Source of the DNA: Sporomusa silvacetica DSM 10669
GTDB lineage: Bacteria; Bacillota; Negativicutes; Sporomusales; Sporomusaceae
Reading direction: 5' to 3'
Length of the DNA stretch: 64,000 nucleotides
NCBI RefSeq assembly: GCF_002257705.1
Contig: NZ_LSLK01000061.1
Coordinates: 11,008-75,007 of the forward strand
Positions 32,372-42,714 of the stretch are shown one piece after another. Each line of letters starts with the position of its first letter. The first letter of the stretch is position 1. A model generated the notes under the pieces. That model worked only from the letters and a program-made list of their open reading frames with translations. It made no database searches and was not told the origin of the DNA. A program made the position numbers and the translations under genes.

Positions 32372-35300
32372 TTAGTCCTGCTGAGTGCTATCAGAAGGCA
32401 CTTGTACAGTGGCCTCGCTGAAATTGTTAAAATCCGTCGCAAACGTATAGCCAGTCAAATTAATTCCTGGAGGAATAATGGCTAAATTAAACGTTCCACC
32501 TGCTGTGCCAATCGTATTTTGGTTCGGCAGAATCCAGTTTCGGAGGATATTACCGGTTGCCCCGGTGTAAGCGTCATTTTGCGACGACTCTCTGCGAACG
32601 TTTAATATTCCATTTACAAAATCAATGTCATAGTTAGTTGAGCTTAAGCCACCGGGCTCGATTGAATAGGAACCGGAGTCGACTGCGCCCTGCGAATTGC
32701 CACCAAATATGAGGGTTCCGGAAAGCACTGCGCTAGATTCCCCGTTAACAAAACCGCCATAGGTTACACCATTTCCGCCGCTGTAGGGTAAGCCATCATA
32801 TTCCTTAATAACGGAATTGGCAGTAATGGTAAGAAGCGCTAGATTGATTGTACTGCTGGTATTATCGGCATAACTTATCGTGTAATTGCCGCTATTGGCG
32901 CTATCGGTTATGGCCACTCCGCTCACGGTTACCTTCTTGTTGCCTATACCGGCGTTCGAATCGGTATAAGCAAAGGTGCCACCGCTCAAAGTATCGCCGT
33001 TGTACAGGGTGCCACTTGTTAACACTACGCTGCCGCTGGCCGAGGTCGTGCCGTCATAGGTCTTGGTCACTGAACTTGTGGAAACTGTCAACGTTTCCGG
33101 ATTAATGGTACTGCTAGTATTATCGGCATAACTTATCGTGTAATTGCCGCTATCGGCGCTATCGGTTATGGCCACTCCGCTTACGGTTACCTTCTTGTTG
33201 CCGCTGCCGGCGTTCGGATCGGTATAAGCAAAGGTGCCACCGCTTAGAGTATCACTGTTGTACAGGGTGCCACTTGTTAACACTACGCTGCCACTAGCCG
33301 AAGTTGTGCCATCATAGGTCTTGGTCACCGAACTTGTGGAAACTGTCAGCGTTTCCGGGTTAATGGTACTGGTCGTATTGCTGTCATAGTTGATCGTGTA
33401 ATTGGCGCTGTTGGTGGTCGTCACTCCGCTTACGGTTACCTTCTTATTGCCGCTGCCGGCGTTCGGATCGGTAAAGGCGAAGGTGCCACCGCTCAAAGTA
33501 TCGCCGTTGTACAGGGTGCCACTTGTTAACACTACGCTGCCACTAGCCGAAGTTGTGCCATCATAGGTCTTAGTCACCGAACTTGTGGTGACTGTCAGCA
33601 TTTCCGGATTAATGGTACTGCTGGTATTATCGGCATAACTTATCGTGTAATTGCCGCTATTGGCGCTATCGGTTATGGCCACTCCGCTTACGGTTACCTT
33701 CTTGTTGCCTATTCCGGCGTTCGAATCGGTATACGCAAAGGTGCCACCGCTCAAAGTATCGCCGTTATAAAGGGTGCCACTTGTTAAAACTGCGCTGCCA
33801 CTGGCCGAAGTCGTGCCGTCATAGGTCTTAGTCACCGAACTTGTGGAAACTGTCAGCGTTTCCGGGTTAATGGTACTTGTCGTATTGCTGTCATAGTTGA
33901 TCGTGTAATTGCCGCTATTGGCGCTGTTGGTGGTCGTCACTCCGCTTACGGTTACCGTCTTGTTGCCTATGCCAGCGTTCGGATCGATAAAGGCGAAGGT
34001 GCCACCGCTCAGAGTATCGCCGTTGTAAAGAGTGCCGCTTGTTAAAACTACACTGCCGCTGGCCGAAGTTGTGCCATCATAGGTCTTAGTCACCGAACTT
34101 GTGGTGACTGTCAGCATTTCCGGATTAATGGTACTGCTGGTATTATCGGCATAACTTATCGTGTAATTGCCGCTATCGGCGCTATTGGTTATGGCCACTC
34201 CGCTCACGGTTACCCTCTTGTTGCCTATACCGGCGTTCGAATCGGTATAAGCAAAGGTGCCACCGCTCAAAGTATCGCCGTTGTACAGGGTGCCACTTGT
34301 TAACACTACGCTGCCGCTGGCCGAGGTCGTGCCGTCATAGGTCTTAGTCACTGAACTTGTGGAAACTGTCAGCGTTTCCGGATTAATGGTACTGCTGGTA
34401 TTGTCGGCATAACTTATCGTGTAATTGCCGCCATTGGCGCTGTTGGTGGTCGTCACTCCGCTTACGGTTACCGTCTTGTTGCCAATGCCAGCGTTTGGAT
34501 CGGTAAAGGCGAAGGTGCCACCGCTTAGAGTATCGCCGTTGTAAAGAGTGCCGCTTGTTAAAACTGCGCTGCCACTAGCCGAGGTTGTGCCGTCATAGGT
34601 CTTAGTTACCGAACTTGTGGTGACTGTCAGCGTTTCCGGATTAATGGTACTGCTGGTATTGTCGGCATAACTTATCGTGTAATTGCCGCTATTGGCGCTG
34701 TTGGTGGTCGTCACTCCGCTTACGGTTACCGTCTTGTTGCCTATGCCAGCGTTCGGATCGGTAAAGGCGAAGGTGCCACCGCTCAAAGTATCGCCGTTAT
34801 AAAGAGTGCCGCTTGTTAAAACTGCGCTGCCACTGGCCGAAGTCGTGCCGTCATAGGTTTTTGTCACCGGACTTGTGGAAACTGTCAGTTGTTCCGGATT
34901 GATTTTCAGTGTGCTGGTCGCCGAATAGCTGATGTCATAACCCTGCTGATTGGAATACTGACCTGTAAGGGAATAAGTGCCTGCGTCGGGGTTGCTGCCA
35001 TAGGACAAGGTGCCGAACACATTACTGGGTGCGCTGCTGGTTGTACCGCTTGTGGTTGTATATGTCACCCCGCTAGGACTGCCGCTATAAGCTGCTCCGT
35101 TATAAGTTGTCGTAACATTGCCAGCCGCAACGGTTAGCGATGTAAGGAAATATCTGAGCAGCGGATAGGTCTGTCCCTCGTACATACGCCAGATGGAACT
35201 GCTACCACCGCTAGTCGCAATATTCCAGCCGCTATAGCTGTCTTTTTCAAAGGCACTGGCGTAACCTTCGGTGCCGAGGGAAGTCAACCCAGTGGCGCCG

Positions 35301-38300
35301 CTGGTGACCGTACCGGTGCCGATGCCTACCGTTGTGTGTGAAGTATCGACATCCCAGTAGGAATTGGTGATAACAGCGGTACTGCTGGTGCCATCGTTGG
35401 ATCCCACAAAGCCGCCAATGATATTGCTACTGCCACTGCCGGTCACTTTACTGATGCTGTAACAGTTGGTGATAGTAGAGTTTCCACCAGTGCCATCATT
35501 GAGTCCCACCAGCCCGCCGATAAGATTGCCGCCGCCGTTGCCGGTCACCTGGCCGGTGCTGTAACAGTCGGTGATGCTGCCGCTATAGCTATTGGCTATT
35601 AAGCCGCTAATATAGGAACTAATGCTGGTACTGGTGGTATTGCCACCGTTAACCCCCACTAACCCGCCAATCGCTTCACTGCCACCGCTGCCGGTCACCG
35701 TGTCGGTGCTGTAAGATTCCAAAATAGTGCCGCCGTTAGCTCCTACCAGCCCGCCGACGCCCCCCACGCCCGCGGTTCCAATGTTACCGGTCACCGTGCC
35801 GGTACTGTAAGAGTGCGAAATAATGCCGCCGTTGGCTCCTACCAACCCGCCGATAGCGCCAAGATTCACGGTTCCAATGTTACCGACATCGCTGGTGCTG
35901 TAGGAGTCCGAAATAGTGCCGCTGCTGGCCCCCACCAGCCCGCCGACAACACCAAGGCCGCTGACGTTGTTAAGACTCACCGCGATGTTGTCGTAGCAGT
36001 TGGTGATCATGCCATTATTGTTCCACCCCACCAATCCACCAGTCACGCTGCTAGTACTGTTGGTACCGGTAACACTGCCGCCTATCAGTCCCAGGTTTTG
36101 GATGGTGCCGGAGGAAACACCGACCAGCCCGACATAGGATGCGGCACTGTTGATGAACAGGTTTGAAATAGTATAGCTGTTACCGCTAAAAGTACCGGTA
36201 AAATTTGTGCTGGAATTGCCAATCGGTACGAAGCCTGCGCCGCTGTTCCAGCCACTGGTATCGCTGGCGTCGATGCTGTTCACCAAGGTATAATAGTTGC
36301 CAAGCATACCGCTGCTGCCGATGCCTTGGAGGCCATATACATCAGTTATAAGGTAAGGGTTGGCGCTTGTGCCGATAGCTGTGGTATTGCTGTTTATGGC
36401 ACGAATAAAAGTGCCGTCGCTGATGCGAAAGTCGGTAGCTGAGAAGGTCGGTAAGCTACTGCCGATCTGTCTCCAGGTACCGCCATTTAAGATAAAGGTT
36501 CCCACGTTGACCGTGTATGGTGCGGTGATGGTGCCGCCTGCGCTGATGGTCAGTGAATCCAGCAGGTTGGTTGTTCCTGTTGCTCCCAGTGTAATTGCTC
36601 CTGCCGTCGCCTCGACCACCACAGCTGAACTGCCTGTGGTTCCGTCCAGCGTATCGGCAAAAATAATATTACCACCAGAGCTGCTTAGGGTAGTCGTCCC
36701 ACTGTTGTTGATCGTTACCGCGCTGTTATATGTTTGCGTTCCGGTGGCAGTAGTCACATTGCCCGCAAGCGTAATACTGTTGCCGCCAGTTGTTGCGAGG
36801 GTAACATCGCCCAAAGAGTAAATCCCACCGGTGCCCACCGTCAGTGCCTGAGCATTTGTTAACAATAGTCTGCTTACAGACGTAGTGCTTGTACCGGCAG
36901 CTATTGTACCAATCAGGTTGCCCGTATTGGTCAGCGTGTAATTTCCAGTGCCTAATAGCTCCAGTCCGGTTGCCGAAATGGGTTTGGTCTGCGTTACTGT
37001 GCCGCTGCTGGTTAAGGTGACTACCCCGCTGCTTGTCAACCCGCTAGTGCTATTGCCAATAGCAAAGTCGCTATCATTTTTGAATTTCAAAGTTCCGATT
37101 GCACCACTGCTGCCGCCCGCCAATGTCCCTACGACGTTTTCGGCTATATTAAGTGTATAGGAGCCGCTTCCCAGTAACACTAAGCCGGCTGCGGTAATTA
37201 CGCCAGAACTTGTCTGGATTACCGGGTTAATGCTGCTAATCGTGATGTTATGTATTCCAGCGTTAAGTGCGCCGTTGATGGTGACCGAGTTAGCGTTCTT
37301 AATCAGGGCGTCGGCGGAAAAGGTGATATTGTTGCCGGAAGTCGAATAGAGGATGTCAGACGAGGTCAGTGAACCAATAGCGGTTGTCAGGTTGGTGTTT
37401 GAAAGGTTCCGTGCGTTGCCGTCCACTGTCACTGTAGTCCCGGTTAGATTGAGATTGGAGGCGCTCGTACCACCGGAAATATAAACGAGTGAGGCTTGAA
37501 CCGATTCGCCTGAGACGTAGCAGAGTAAACTGGTGCCGCTGCCGACGCTACTGAGCGGCAAAGAGAAACTGTAATTGCCCCCCGTGATTGTTTCTGTACT
37601 GTCAAGTACGGTTCCGTTATCCACGGCCACGATGGTGTAGCCTGCTCCATAGCCAAGAAGCGTACCTGATAAAGTTATTGTCGTAAGGGTAGTCGGCACA
37701 GCTTGAAGATAAGGATACCCATTATTATGGGCACTATCGACTGCCCAGACGTTGGTGAAGTCCCACTGCCCGGCGCTGGTACCGCTGGGTGTATAGCTTG
37801 CCTGAAGCTTCATATTACTATCGCTTAGGCCGGTTGCGGAACCACCTTCCCAAACGCCCTTGGTAGTAGTCGAAGTTTCAGAATCCCAATAGCAATTCGT
37901 AATGGCCCCGTCTATGTTCATGCCCACTAATCCAGCGACGCGGGAGCCGCTCACCTTGCCAGTGCTATAGCAGGTGCTGATGCTGCTGCCGTAATTCTGT
38001 CCCACCAGCCCCCCGATATACACATAATCTCCGGTAGCGGTACTATTTACCGCGCCCATGCTATAGGAGTTGGTGATGGTGCCGCCGCTGCCGCTGCCGC
38101 CGTTGTAGTTGTACCCCACCAACCCGCCAAGAATGACATAGAGATAGTCGCCACTAGGCTCAGCCGTCACCGAGTCGATACTGTAACAGTAGTTGATACT
38201 GCCGTTATCGTTCAGCCCCACCAGTCCACCAACATAGTTAAGAACTTTGCCGTTGGCGGACACCTGGCCGCCGGTGGTGTAGCAGTACTCAATCGTGCCA

Positions 38301-40375
38301 TAATTCAACCCCACCAGGCCGCCAACAGCATTTTGATTTTCGTTGCTGATGTTGTTGAGGCTCACATCGCAGGTGCTGTAGGAGTTTGTGATGCTGCTGC
38401 TGCCATAGTTGCGCCCCACCAACCCGCCGGTAGCATTGCCGCTGGAGTAGGTGTTGGTTACCTGACCGGAACTGTAACAGTTTAGGATGCTGCCACTATT
38501 GTTGAATGCCGCCAAAGCGCCAACATTCATGCCGACGCAATTTATATCTACGTTCACCAGACCCAGGTTGCGGACGGTTCCCGTAAGGGTGCTGAACATT
38601 CCGCCGGAATTTGTACTATTGACAGTAAGGCCGGTAATGGTGTTGCCGAGGCCGTCGAAGACGCCTGAAAATGAAGAGACAGGGGTAAAATTTGCCCCGC
38701 TAATGTCAATATCGCTGCCAAGAACATAGTGTCCGGTTGAAGACATGCTCTGTAATGCTGACCTACTTGTGATAACGGCATATGTATCTGTGCCGATAGA
38801 AAGCGATCCTGTACCAGAAAAATTGACTTTGCCAGTAAAGCCGCTGCTGCTTAAGGCGCAGTTGACCGTACCGCTGCCCGGCTTCAGGGCAAGGCTGGCC
38901 GTGCCGGTGGCGGTCATAACGGCATTGATGTTGACGTCGTTGGTGGCGGTGAGAGTGAGCTTGTTTTTGTTCCAGCTCACGGCATCATTGACGTTGATGT
39001 CGCCATCACTGCCACTGCCTCCAGTACTTTGAATTTCAAAATTGCCCCCGTTTAAGGCACTGCTAACCGCCGTGCCGGTCATATCACCACCCGAAGCGGC
39101 GATGGTGAAGCCGTCGGGGTCGATCAGCCAAGTGCCGCTTTTGCCGTATGCCGACAAGGTGGTGACACTGGCGCTGTCGCTGATCTTGACATGCGCCCCA
39201 GAGGTTTCGACGCTGCCGCCGTCGCCGCTAATCTCGCCGCCTCTGGCGGTAACAGTGCCGGCAAACTTCGTCGTATCATTGGCCCAGACCACGACCTCGC
39301 CGCCGTTGCCGGTGTTGGTCGCGTCGGCGTTGATCGTCGCACCGGAAGCTATTGTAGTGGTGGTTGCGGCGTACTCACTGCTTGCTCCTTTCGTCGCCCC
39401 GCCGACGAGGGCGGTGCCGCCGCCGGCGTCGCCGGATACGTCGATAGTTGAGCCAGAAGCCAGGGTAACGGTGTCGCCCAGCACCTTGACAGTGCCGCCC
39501 GTCTGCCCAGAGGCTTTGCCGCTGGCGTCGAGCGTGCCGCTGTTAGTCACGCTGCCGCCTTCCAGACGGATGACACCGTTCACGTTGTTTACGTTCTGTG
39601 CCCTTATCACACCGCTGTTGTTGACTACCGTGCCCAGCAGGGTGTCGGCGGTGCCGGCACTCATCACAACAAGGCCACCAGTAGAAGTGATTGTGCCGCT
39701 GTTGACCGCGCTGCCGCCCGCCGCGCCGGTGTCAACGGCGACTTTTAGCAGGTTGTCGCCGTTAAAGTCCAGGCTGACTTTGTTGCCTGCCGCGAGACCA
39801 GTCGCTTTAGCAGCGATGACCCCTTCGTTGGCCACCTTGGGGCCGATGAGCACCGCCTCATTAGTAGCGGTGATACTACCCTGATTGATGACACTGCCGG
39901 CGTCGCCGTCCTTGCTAAAGCTGTATTTCCCGGACAGGAAATCACTGTCCGTTATATTCAGGGTTGAAGCCACCAGTCCGCCCACGTTGACCTGGGCGGA
40001 CCTGGAGAATAGGATGCCATTCGGATTGATAAGAAACACTTTGCCGTTGGCGTTAAGACTTCCGTAGATGCTTGAGGCGTCGTTGCCGATAACCCGGTTG
40101 AGAGCCACCGAACTTGAGCCGGGCTGAACGAATTTCACCTTCTCGCCTTTGCCGATCGAGAAATTCTGCCAGTTGATGATAGCATTATTTGTCGTCTGGT
40201 TTATTGTCATGGTCGAACCGCTGGATGCGATGGTCGCACTGCCGCTCGTCACTGTGCCGCCGGTGGGGTTGGCTAGGGCCGGGCTGTACGCGGATAATAC
40301 CAGCAGCCCCGCCGCCACCAGAGGCCGCATCGCTTTGGCCAGGCGTTGCCAGTGCCGTTTCCATTTTCTCTGCAT
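32372..40375 (-). CDS. Two-partner secretion exoprotein (TpsA), giant adhesin with YDG repeats
   Basis: 2667 aa. Extended signal peptide (to ALANPTGG, about residue 36). Filamentous-haemagglutinin TPS domain (about 37-300) with NPNGI (about 115) and NQTTNNAIINWQNFSIGKG. Two clusters of GLUG motifs (VGGLVGxN..., about residues 600-860 and 1500-1750). An MBG domain (~1890-1970) precedes eight YDG repeats (about 1830-2515, start KTYDGTTSASGS), and an MBG_2-like domain lies near the C-terminus. It should be exported through the TpsB pore encoded directly upstream and shown on or shed from the surface. RBS GGGAGGAA. No Cys-anchored end is seen. GC content is high in the N-terminal part. Confidence 0.92.
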   Translation of the reverse strand: MQRKWKRHWQRLAKAMRPLVAAGLLVLSAYSPALANPTGGTVTSGSATIASSGSTMTINQTTNNAIINWQNFSIGKGEKVKFVQPGSSSVALNRVIGNDASSIYGSLNANGKVFLINPNGILFSRSAQVNVGGLVASTLNITDSDFLSGKYSFSKDGDAGSVINQGSITATNEAVLIGPKVANEGVIAAKATGLAAGNKVSLDFNGDNLLKVAVDTGAAGGSAVNSGTITSTGGLVVMSAGTADTLLGTVVNNSGVIRAQNVNNVNGVIRLEGGSVTNSGTLDASGKASGQTGGTVKVLGDTVTLASGSTIDVSGDAGGGTALVGGATKGASSEYAATTTTIASGATINADATNTGNGGEVVVWANDTTKFAGTVTARGGEISGDGGSVETSGAHVKISDSASVTTLSAYGKSGTWLIDPDGFTIAASGGDMTGTAVSSALNGGNFEIQSTGGSGSDGDINVNDAVSWNKNKLTLTATNDVNINAVMTATGTASLALKPGSGTVNCALSSSGFTGKVNFSGTGSLSIGTDTYAVITSRSALQSMSSTGHYVLGSDIDISGANFTPVSSFSGVFDGLGNTITGLTVNSTNSGGMFSTLTGTVRNLGLVNVDINCVGMNVGALAAFNNSGSILNCYSSGQVTNTYSSGNATGGLVGRNYGSSSITNSYSTCDVSLNNISNENQNAVGGLVGLNYGTIEYCYTTGGQVSANGKVLNYVGGLVGLNDNGSINYCYSIDSVTAEPSGDYLYVILGGLVGYNYNGGSGSGGTITNSYSMGAVNSTATGDYVYIGGLVGQNYGSSISTCYSTGKVSGSRVAGLVGMNIDGAITNCYWDSETSTTTKGVWEGGSATGLSDSNMKLQASYTPSGTSAGQWDFTNVWAVDSAHNNGYPYLQAVPTTLTTITLSGTLLGYGAGYTIVAVDNGTVLDSTETITGGNYSFSLPLSSVGSGTSLLCYVSGESVQASLVYISGGTSASNLNLTGTTVTVDGNARNLSNTNLTTAIGSLTSSDILYSTSGNNITFSADALIKNANSVTINGALNAGIHNITISSINPVIQTSSGVITAAGLVLLGSGSYTLNIAENVVGTLAGGSSGAIGTLKFKNDSDFAIGNSTSGLTSSGVVTLTSSGTVTQTKPISATGLELLGTGNYTLTNTGNLIGTIAAGTSTTSVSRLLLTNAQALTVGTGGIYSLGDVTLATTGGNSITLAGNVTTATGTQTYNSAVTINNSGTTTLSSSGGNIIFADTLDGTTGSSAVVVEATAGAITLGATGTTNLLDSLTISAGGTITAPYTVNVGTFILNGGTWRQIGSSLPTFSATDFRISDGTFIRAINSNTTAIGTSANPYLITDVYGLQGIGSSGMLGNYYTLVNSIDASDTSGWNSGAGFVPIGNSSTNFTGTFSGNSYTISNLFINSAASYVGLVGVSSGTIQNLGLIGGSVTGTNSTSSVTGGLVGWNNNGMITNCYDNIAVSLNNVSGLGVVGGLVGASSGTISDSYSTSDVGNIGTVNLGAIGGLVGANGGIISHSYSTGTVTGNIGTAGVGGVGGLVGANGGTILESYSTDTVTGSGGSEAIGGLVGVNGGNTTSTSISSYISGLIANSYSGSITDCYSTGQVTGNGGGNLIGGLVGLNDGTGGNSTITNCYSISKVTGSGSSNIIGGFVGSNDGTSSTAVITNSYWDVDTSHTTVGIGTGTVTSGATGLTSLGTEGYASAFEKDSYSGWNIATSGGSSSIWRMYEGQTYPLLRYFLTSLTVAAGNVTTTYNGAAYSGSPSGVTYTTTSGTTSSAPSNVFGTLSYGSNPDAGTYSLTGQYSNQQGYDISYSATSTLKINPEQLTVSTSPVTKTYDGTTSASGSAVLTSGTLYNGDTLSGGTFAFTDPNAGIGNKTVTVSGVTTTNSANSGNYTISYADNTSSTINPETLTVTTSSVTKTYDGTTSASGSAVLTSGTLYNGDTLSGGTFAFTDPNAGIGNKTVTVSGVTTTNSANGGNYTISYADNTSSTINPETLTVSTSSVTKTYDGTTSASGSVVLTSGTLYNGDTLSGGTFAYTDSNAGIGNKRVTVSGVAITNSADSGNYTISYADNTSSTINPEMLTVTTSSVTKTYDGTTSASGSVVLTSGTLYNGDTLSGGTFAFIDPNAGIGNKTVTVSGVTTTNSANSGNYTINYDSNTTSTINPETLTVSTSSVTKTYDGTTSASGSAVLTSGTLYNGDTLSGGTFAYTDSNAGIGNKKVTVSGVAITDSANSGNYTISYADNTSSTINPEMLTVTTSSVTKTYDGTTSASGSVVLTSGTLYNGDTLSGGTFAFTDPNAGSGNKKVTVSGVTTTNSANYTINYDSNTTSTINPETLTVSTSSVTKTYDGTTSASGSVVLTSGTLYNSDTLSGGTFAYTDPNAGSGNKKVTVSGVAITDSADSGNYTISYADNTSSTINPETLTVSTSSVTKTYDGTTSASGSVVLTSGTLYNGDTLSGGTFAYTDSNAGIGNKKVTVSGVAITDSANSGNYTISYADNTSSTINLALLTITANSVIKEYDGLPYSGGNGVTYGGFVNGESSAVLSGTLIFGGNSQGAVDSGSYSIEPGGLSSTNYDIDFVNGILNVRRESSQNDAYTGATGNILRNWILPNQNTIGTAGGTFNLAIIPPGINLTGYTFATDFNNFSEATVQVPSDSTQQD
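32836..34888 (-). repeat. Eight tandem 258-bp repeats in tpsA
   Basis: Eight near-identical units of 86 codons (one lacks three codons), each starting LTVSTSSVTKTYDGTTSASG and ending NTSSTINPE. Units alternate between two subtypes, for example AFTDPNAG...TTTNSA and AYTDSNAG...AITDSA, with long stretches identical at DNA level. This indicates recent duplication and gene conversion. Confidence 0.95.
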
Positions 40376-40396
40376 ATTGATTCCTCCCTGCGAATC

Positions 40397-42091
40397 CTAG
40401 AAATATTTCACGCCCTGCAGCCATAAGTGGCCGTTCTTATCATCGTCGGCGGTGGCCTGCTCTTTGCCGAGCTTCCAGGCGTAGTCCAGGCGGATAGTGT
40501 AATCGTTGCCCTTCGTCCACAGCAGCCCCAGGCCTGCGCCCATCAGGCTGCGGCGGTTGTCGTCGCTGCTGTAAGGATTTTTGTCAACTATCACACTGCC
40601 GTAGTCGTAAAATCCGTTCAGGTAAACGCTGTTCTTGCCTGCCGACAGGTACGGCAGCCGCCATCTGATTTCGCCGGTCACTTTGTAGCCTTGGTCGCCG
40701 GAGGCTTCTCCCTGGGGAAAGGCCCGTATGCCGTCGGCCCCGCCGAGATAGAGTTTTTCTGAAGAGTCGAGGTTTTTGTCAGCCAGTTGGCCGGTAAAGT
40801 TCACATTGAAGCTAAGGTTTGCTGCTACATACTGCTGGCGCTGGTAGGTCAACACGGTTTTGCTGAAGTCGCCGTTCGTTTGGGCGTTCGAGGCATCACC
40901 CGTCAGCGCCGCGGCGTTATTGAAATTAAGTTTACCCCAGTAGTGGGTGAGACTAAAGGCGTTGGTGCCGCCGCCCAGCCAGGTGTCAGCAAAATTGCCG
41001 GCCATGCCTAGGTTCCACAGCTTGCTGGTACGTGGCGAGTAGCTGCCATAACCGGCAATGTCATCGCGCAGATGTTTGATGTCGTAGCCGAGAATGCCAT
41101 AGAGGCTGAAGGAACGGCTCCGGATGAAGGGATAGCTTACGTCGTAACTGGTGACGGCCGCCCGTCCGGTGGCTCCGGCGTCGGCGAAGTCTTCGCCTAG
41201 ACGATAGCCGACATGGGAGTATTGGACTTCGACTTTGGCTCCGTCATGGCCCAGAGGATCACTGTAACTGAAGTTATAGTTGTTAATACCCTGGCCTGTG
41301 GTCAGTCCGCCCAAACTGAAAGTATCGCCGTTATTGCTGAAATTGTTGACGGTAATCAGAGTACCGTATCTTGTCCGGCCAGTATAGCGATTGCCCCAGT
41401 TGTCAGCGTAAACTCCGCCGCTTATTTTGACGGTATCGGCGGTTTCAAGAATCAGGTCGGCAGTGCCAGCGGTTTCGCCAGCGGTGAGAGTGGCGTTTAC
41501 GCTGATGCCGGAGAAGTCGCTGATAAGAAGCAGCGCCCGTTCCAGCGGCCCCCTAGTGATGATCATGCCGGGTCTGGCGCAAAAAAGCATGTCTTTCAGG
41601 CTGTCAGGGTCGACATGGCCGTTACCAGTGACTTTCACCTGACCGTACTTGCCAGGGATAACGGAGATTTCGACGATGCCGTCCTTGATATCCTGAGCCG
41701 GTATAAAGGCGACGGCTACGAAATAGCCTTGCTTGTGAAGATATTTGGTAATCCGAGCAGCGAGTGTATTGATGTCGCTTAAGGTTATTTCCTTGCCGGC
41801 TTCATTCTGGATGAGGCTCAGTAGTTCCCCTTCTGGCAGCGTGGGCTCTCCGACGAAGCGAAAACCCTTGACCAGGATTTTCTGCTGACCATCGACGCTA
41901 ATCGGCAGTTCACGGTCTTCGACGGCAATACTCGGTACTTTTTGTACCGGCTGCTGTATCGCCGGCGGCTTGACGCCCTCAAGGGCGGTGCCGCTGTTGG
42001 GCGGTACTGAGGCATAAGCCGGGCTGACAGCAAATAGCAGGGCTCCCAAGAAAATGGATTTTTTTATATAATAGAATACAATTCTTCCCAC
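40397..42091 (-). CDS. TpsB outer-membrane transporter (ShlB/FhaC family)
   Basis: 564 aa. Signal peptide (FLGALLFAVSPAYA, about 1-27), short N-terminal linker with PPAIQQPVQ, POTRA_2 domain (about 70-150, ILVKGFRFVGEPTLPEGELL), ShlB-type POTRA (about 150-225), then a 16-strand barrel ending in YF as expected for Omp85-type proteins (GVKYF). LYLGGADGIRAFPQGEASGDQGY is the conserved barrel motif of TpsBs. It secretes the TpsA encoded 21 bp downstream. Confidence 0.92.
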   Translation of the reverse strand: MGRIVFYYIKKSIFLGALLFAVSPAYASVPPNSGTALEGVKPPAIQQPVQKVPSIAVEDRELPISVDGQQKILVKGFRFVGEPTLPEGELLSLIQNEAGKEITLSDINTLAARITKYLHKQGYFVAVAFIPAQDIKDGIVEISVIPGKYGQVKVTGNGHVDPDSLKDMLFCARPGMIITRGPLERALLLISDFSGISVNATLTAGETAGTADLILETADTVKISGGVYADNWGNRYTGRTRYGTLITVNNFSNNGDTFSLGGLTTGQGINNYNFSYSDPLGHDGAKVEVQYSHVGYRLGEDFADAGATGRAAVTSYDVSYPFIRSRSFSLYGILGYDIKHLRDDIAGYGSYSPRTSKLWNLGMAGNFADTWLGGGTNAFSLTHYWGKLNFNNAAALTGDASNAQTNGDFSKTVLTYQRQQYVAANLSFNVNFTGQLADKNLDSSEKLYLGGADGIRAFPQGEASGDQGYKVTGEIRWRLPYLSAGKNSVYLNGFYDYGSVIVDKNPYSSDDNRRSLMGAGLGLLWTKGNDYTIRLDYAWKLGKEQATADDDKNGHLWLQGVKYF

Positions 42092-42164
42092 AAGTATCTT
42101 CCTTTCTGTTTTTTAGCTCTTATTCATACAGCGACGAATGTCAGTAAAGTCCTCCTGTCGCGCA

Positions 42165-42530
42165 TTACATATTTTCTCTTACTTCCAAAACTTGCTGGGT
42201 CCCGTCGGCGCATTCAGCAATGATCCGGGCAAGATTAGTCACTGGTAGGCTTACTGTCTCTGGGTTGTTCAGAATGGTTAGCGTATCGGTTGCCGCGTCC
42301 ACGGCGATAACCATCATACCGGGGATCTCTCCCACCATAGCATCCAGCAGCGCAGCACCGACACCCTCGGTGACAACGACATCCGGGCGGATAATTTTTA
42401 AATCGTTCAGCGCCTTGCCCAGTAAAACGTCCACTTGGACAATACGCAGACATGCGTCCCGCCGCAAACTTGCAGCCAGCCCGGAAAGATAAACTGAGTT
42501 ACCACATAATACGACTTCCCACCGCTTCAT
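42165..42530 (-). CDS. Receiver-like 121-aa protein of unknown function
   Basis: Starts MKRWEVVLCGNSVYLSGLAASL; IIRPDVVVTEGV and VIAVDAATDTLTIL give a pattern of alternating strands and helices similar to a response-regulator receiver, but the acidic pocket and phospho-acceptor Asp are not evident. Lies between tpsB and the response regulator. The internal ATG at 42530 is preferred over the longer frame because of GGTGAGAG upstream. A partner for the neighbouring two-component system is possible. Confidence 0.55.
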   Translation of the reverse strand: MKRWEVVLCGNSVYLSGLAASLRRDACLRIVQVDVLLGKALNDLKIIRPDVVVTEGVGAALLDAMVGEIPGMMVIAVDAATDTLTILNNPETVSLPVTNLARIIAECADGTQQVLEVRENM

Positions 42531-42657
42531 TTCTCTCACCGACTTTCTTATGGTTGCTGGCAGCTCGCTGCCGGCAATCAAAGACAGTTTCACACGAAAT
42601 ATGTTACCAATAAATTCCGAAAAGCACACTAGACAAAAGGGCAGGGGCAAATAAAAA

Positions 42658-42684
42658 AAAAGTACAGTTTTTACTGTACCTTTT
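42658..42684 (-). terminator. Terminator of the two-component operon
   Basis: GTACAGT/ACTGTAC hairpin followed on the minus strand by a run of nine T, 31 bp past the response-regulator stop. Confidence 0.9.
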
Positions 42685-42714
42685 CAGTCACTGCATGAAA
42701 TTATCTTCTGCTCC

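Noticed and set aside
32836..34888. Regular tandem repeats that could suggest a CRISPR array
   Set aside because: Units are 258 bp, in frame, without spacers, and encode protein repeats of the adhesin.
36360..39884. Long plus-strand frames (up to 280 codons) opposite tpsA
   Set aside because: They arise from the codon bias of the Thr/Ser/Gly-rich adhesin; rich in Pro/Val/Leu, no ribosome binding sites, no recognisable domains.
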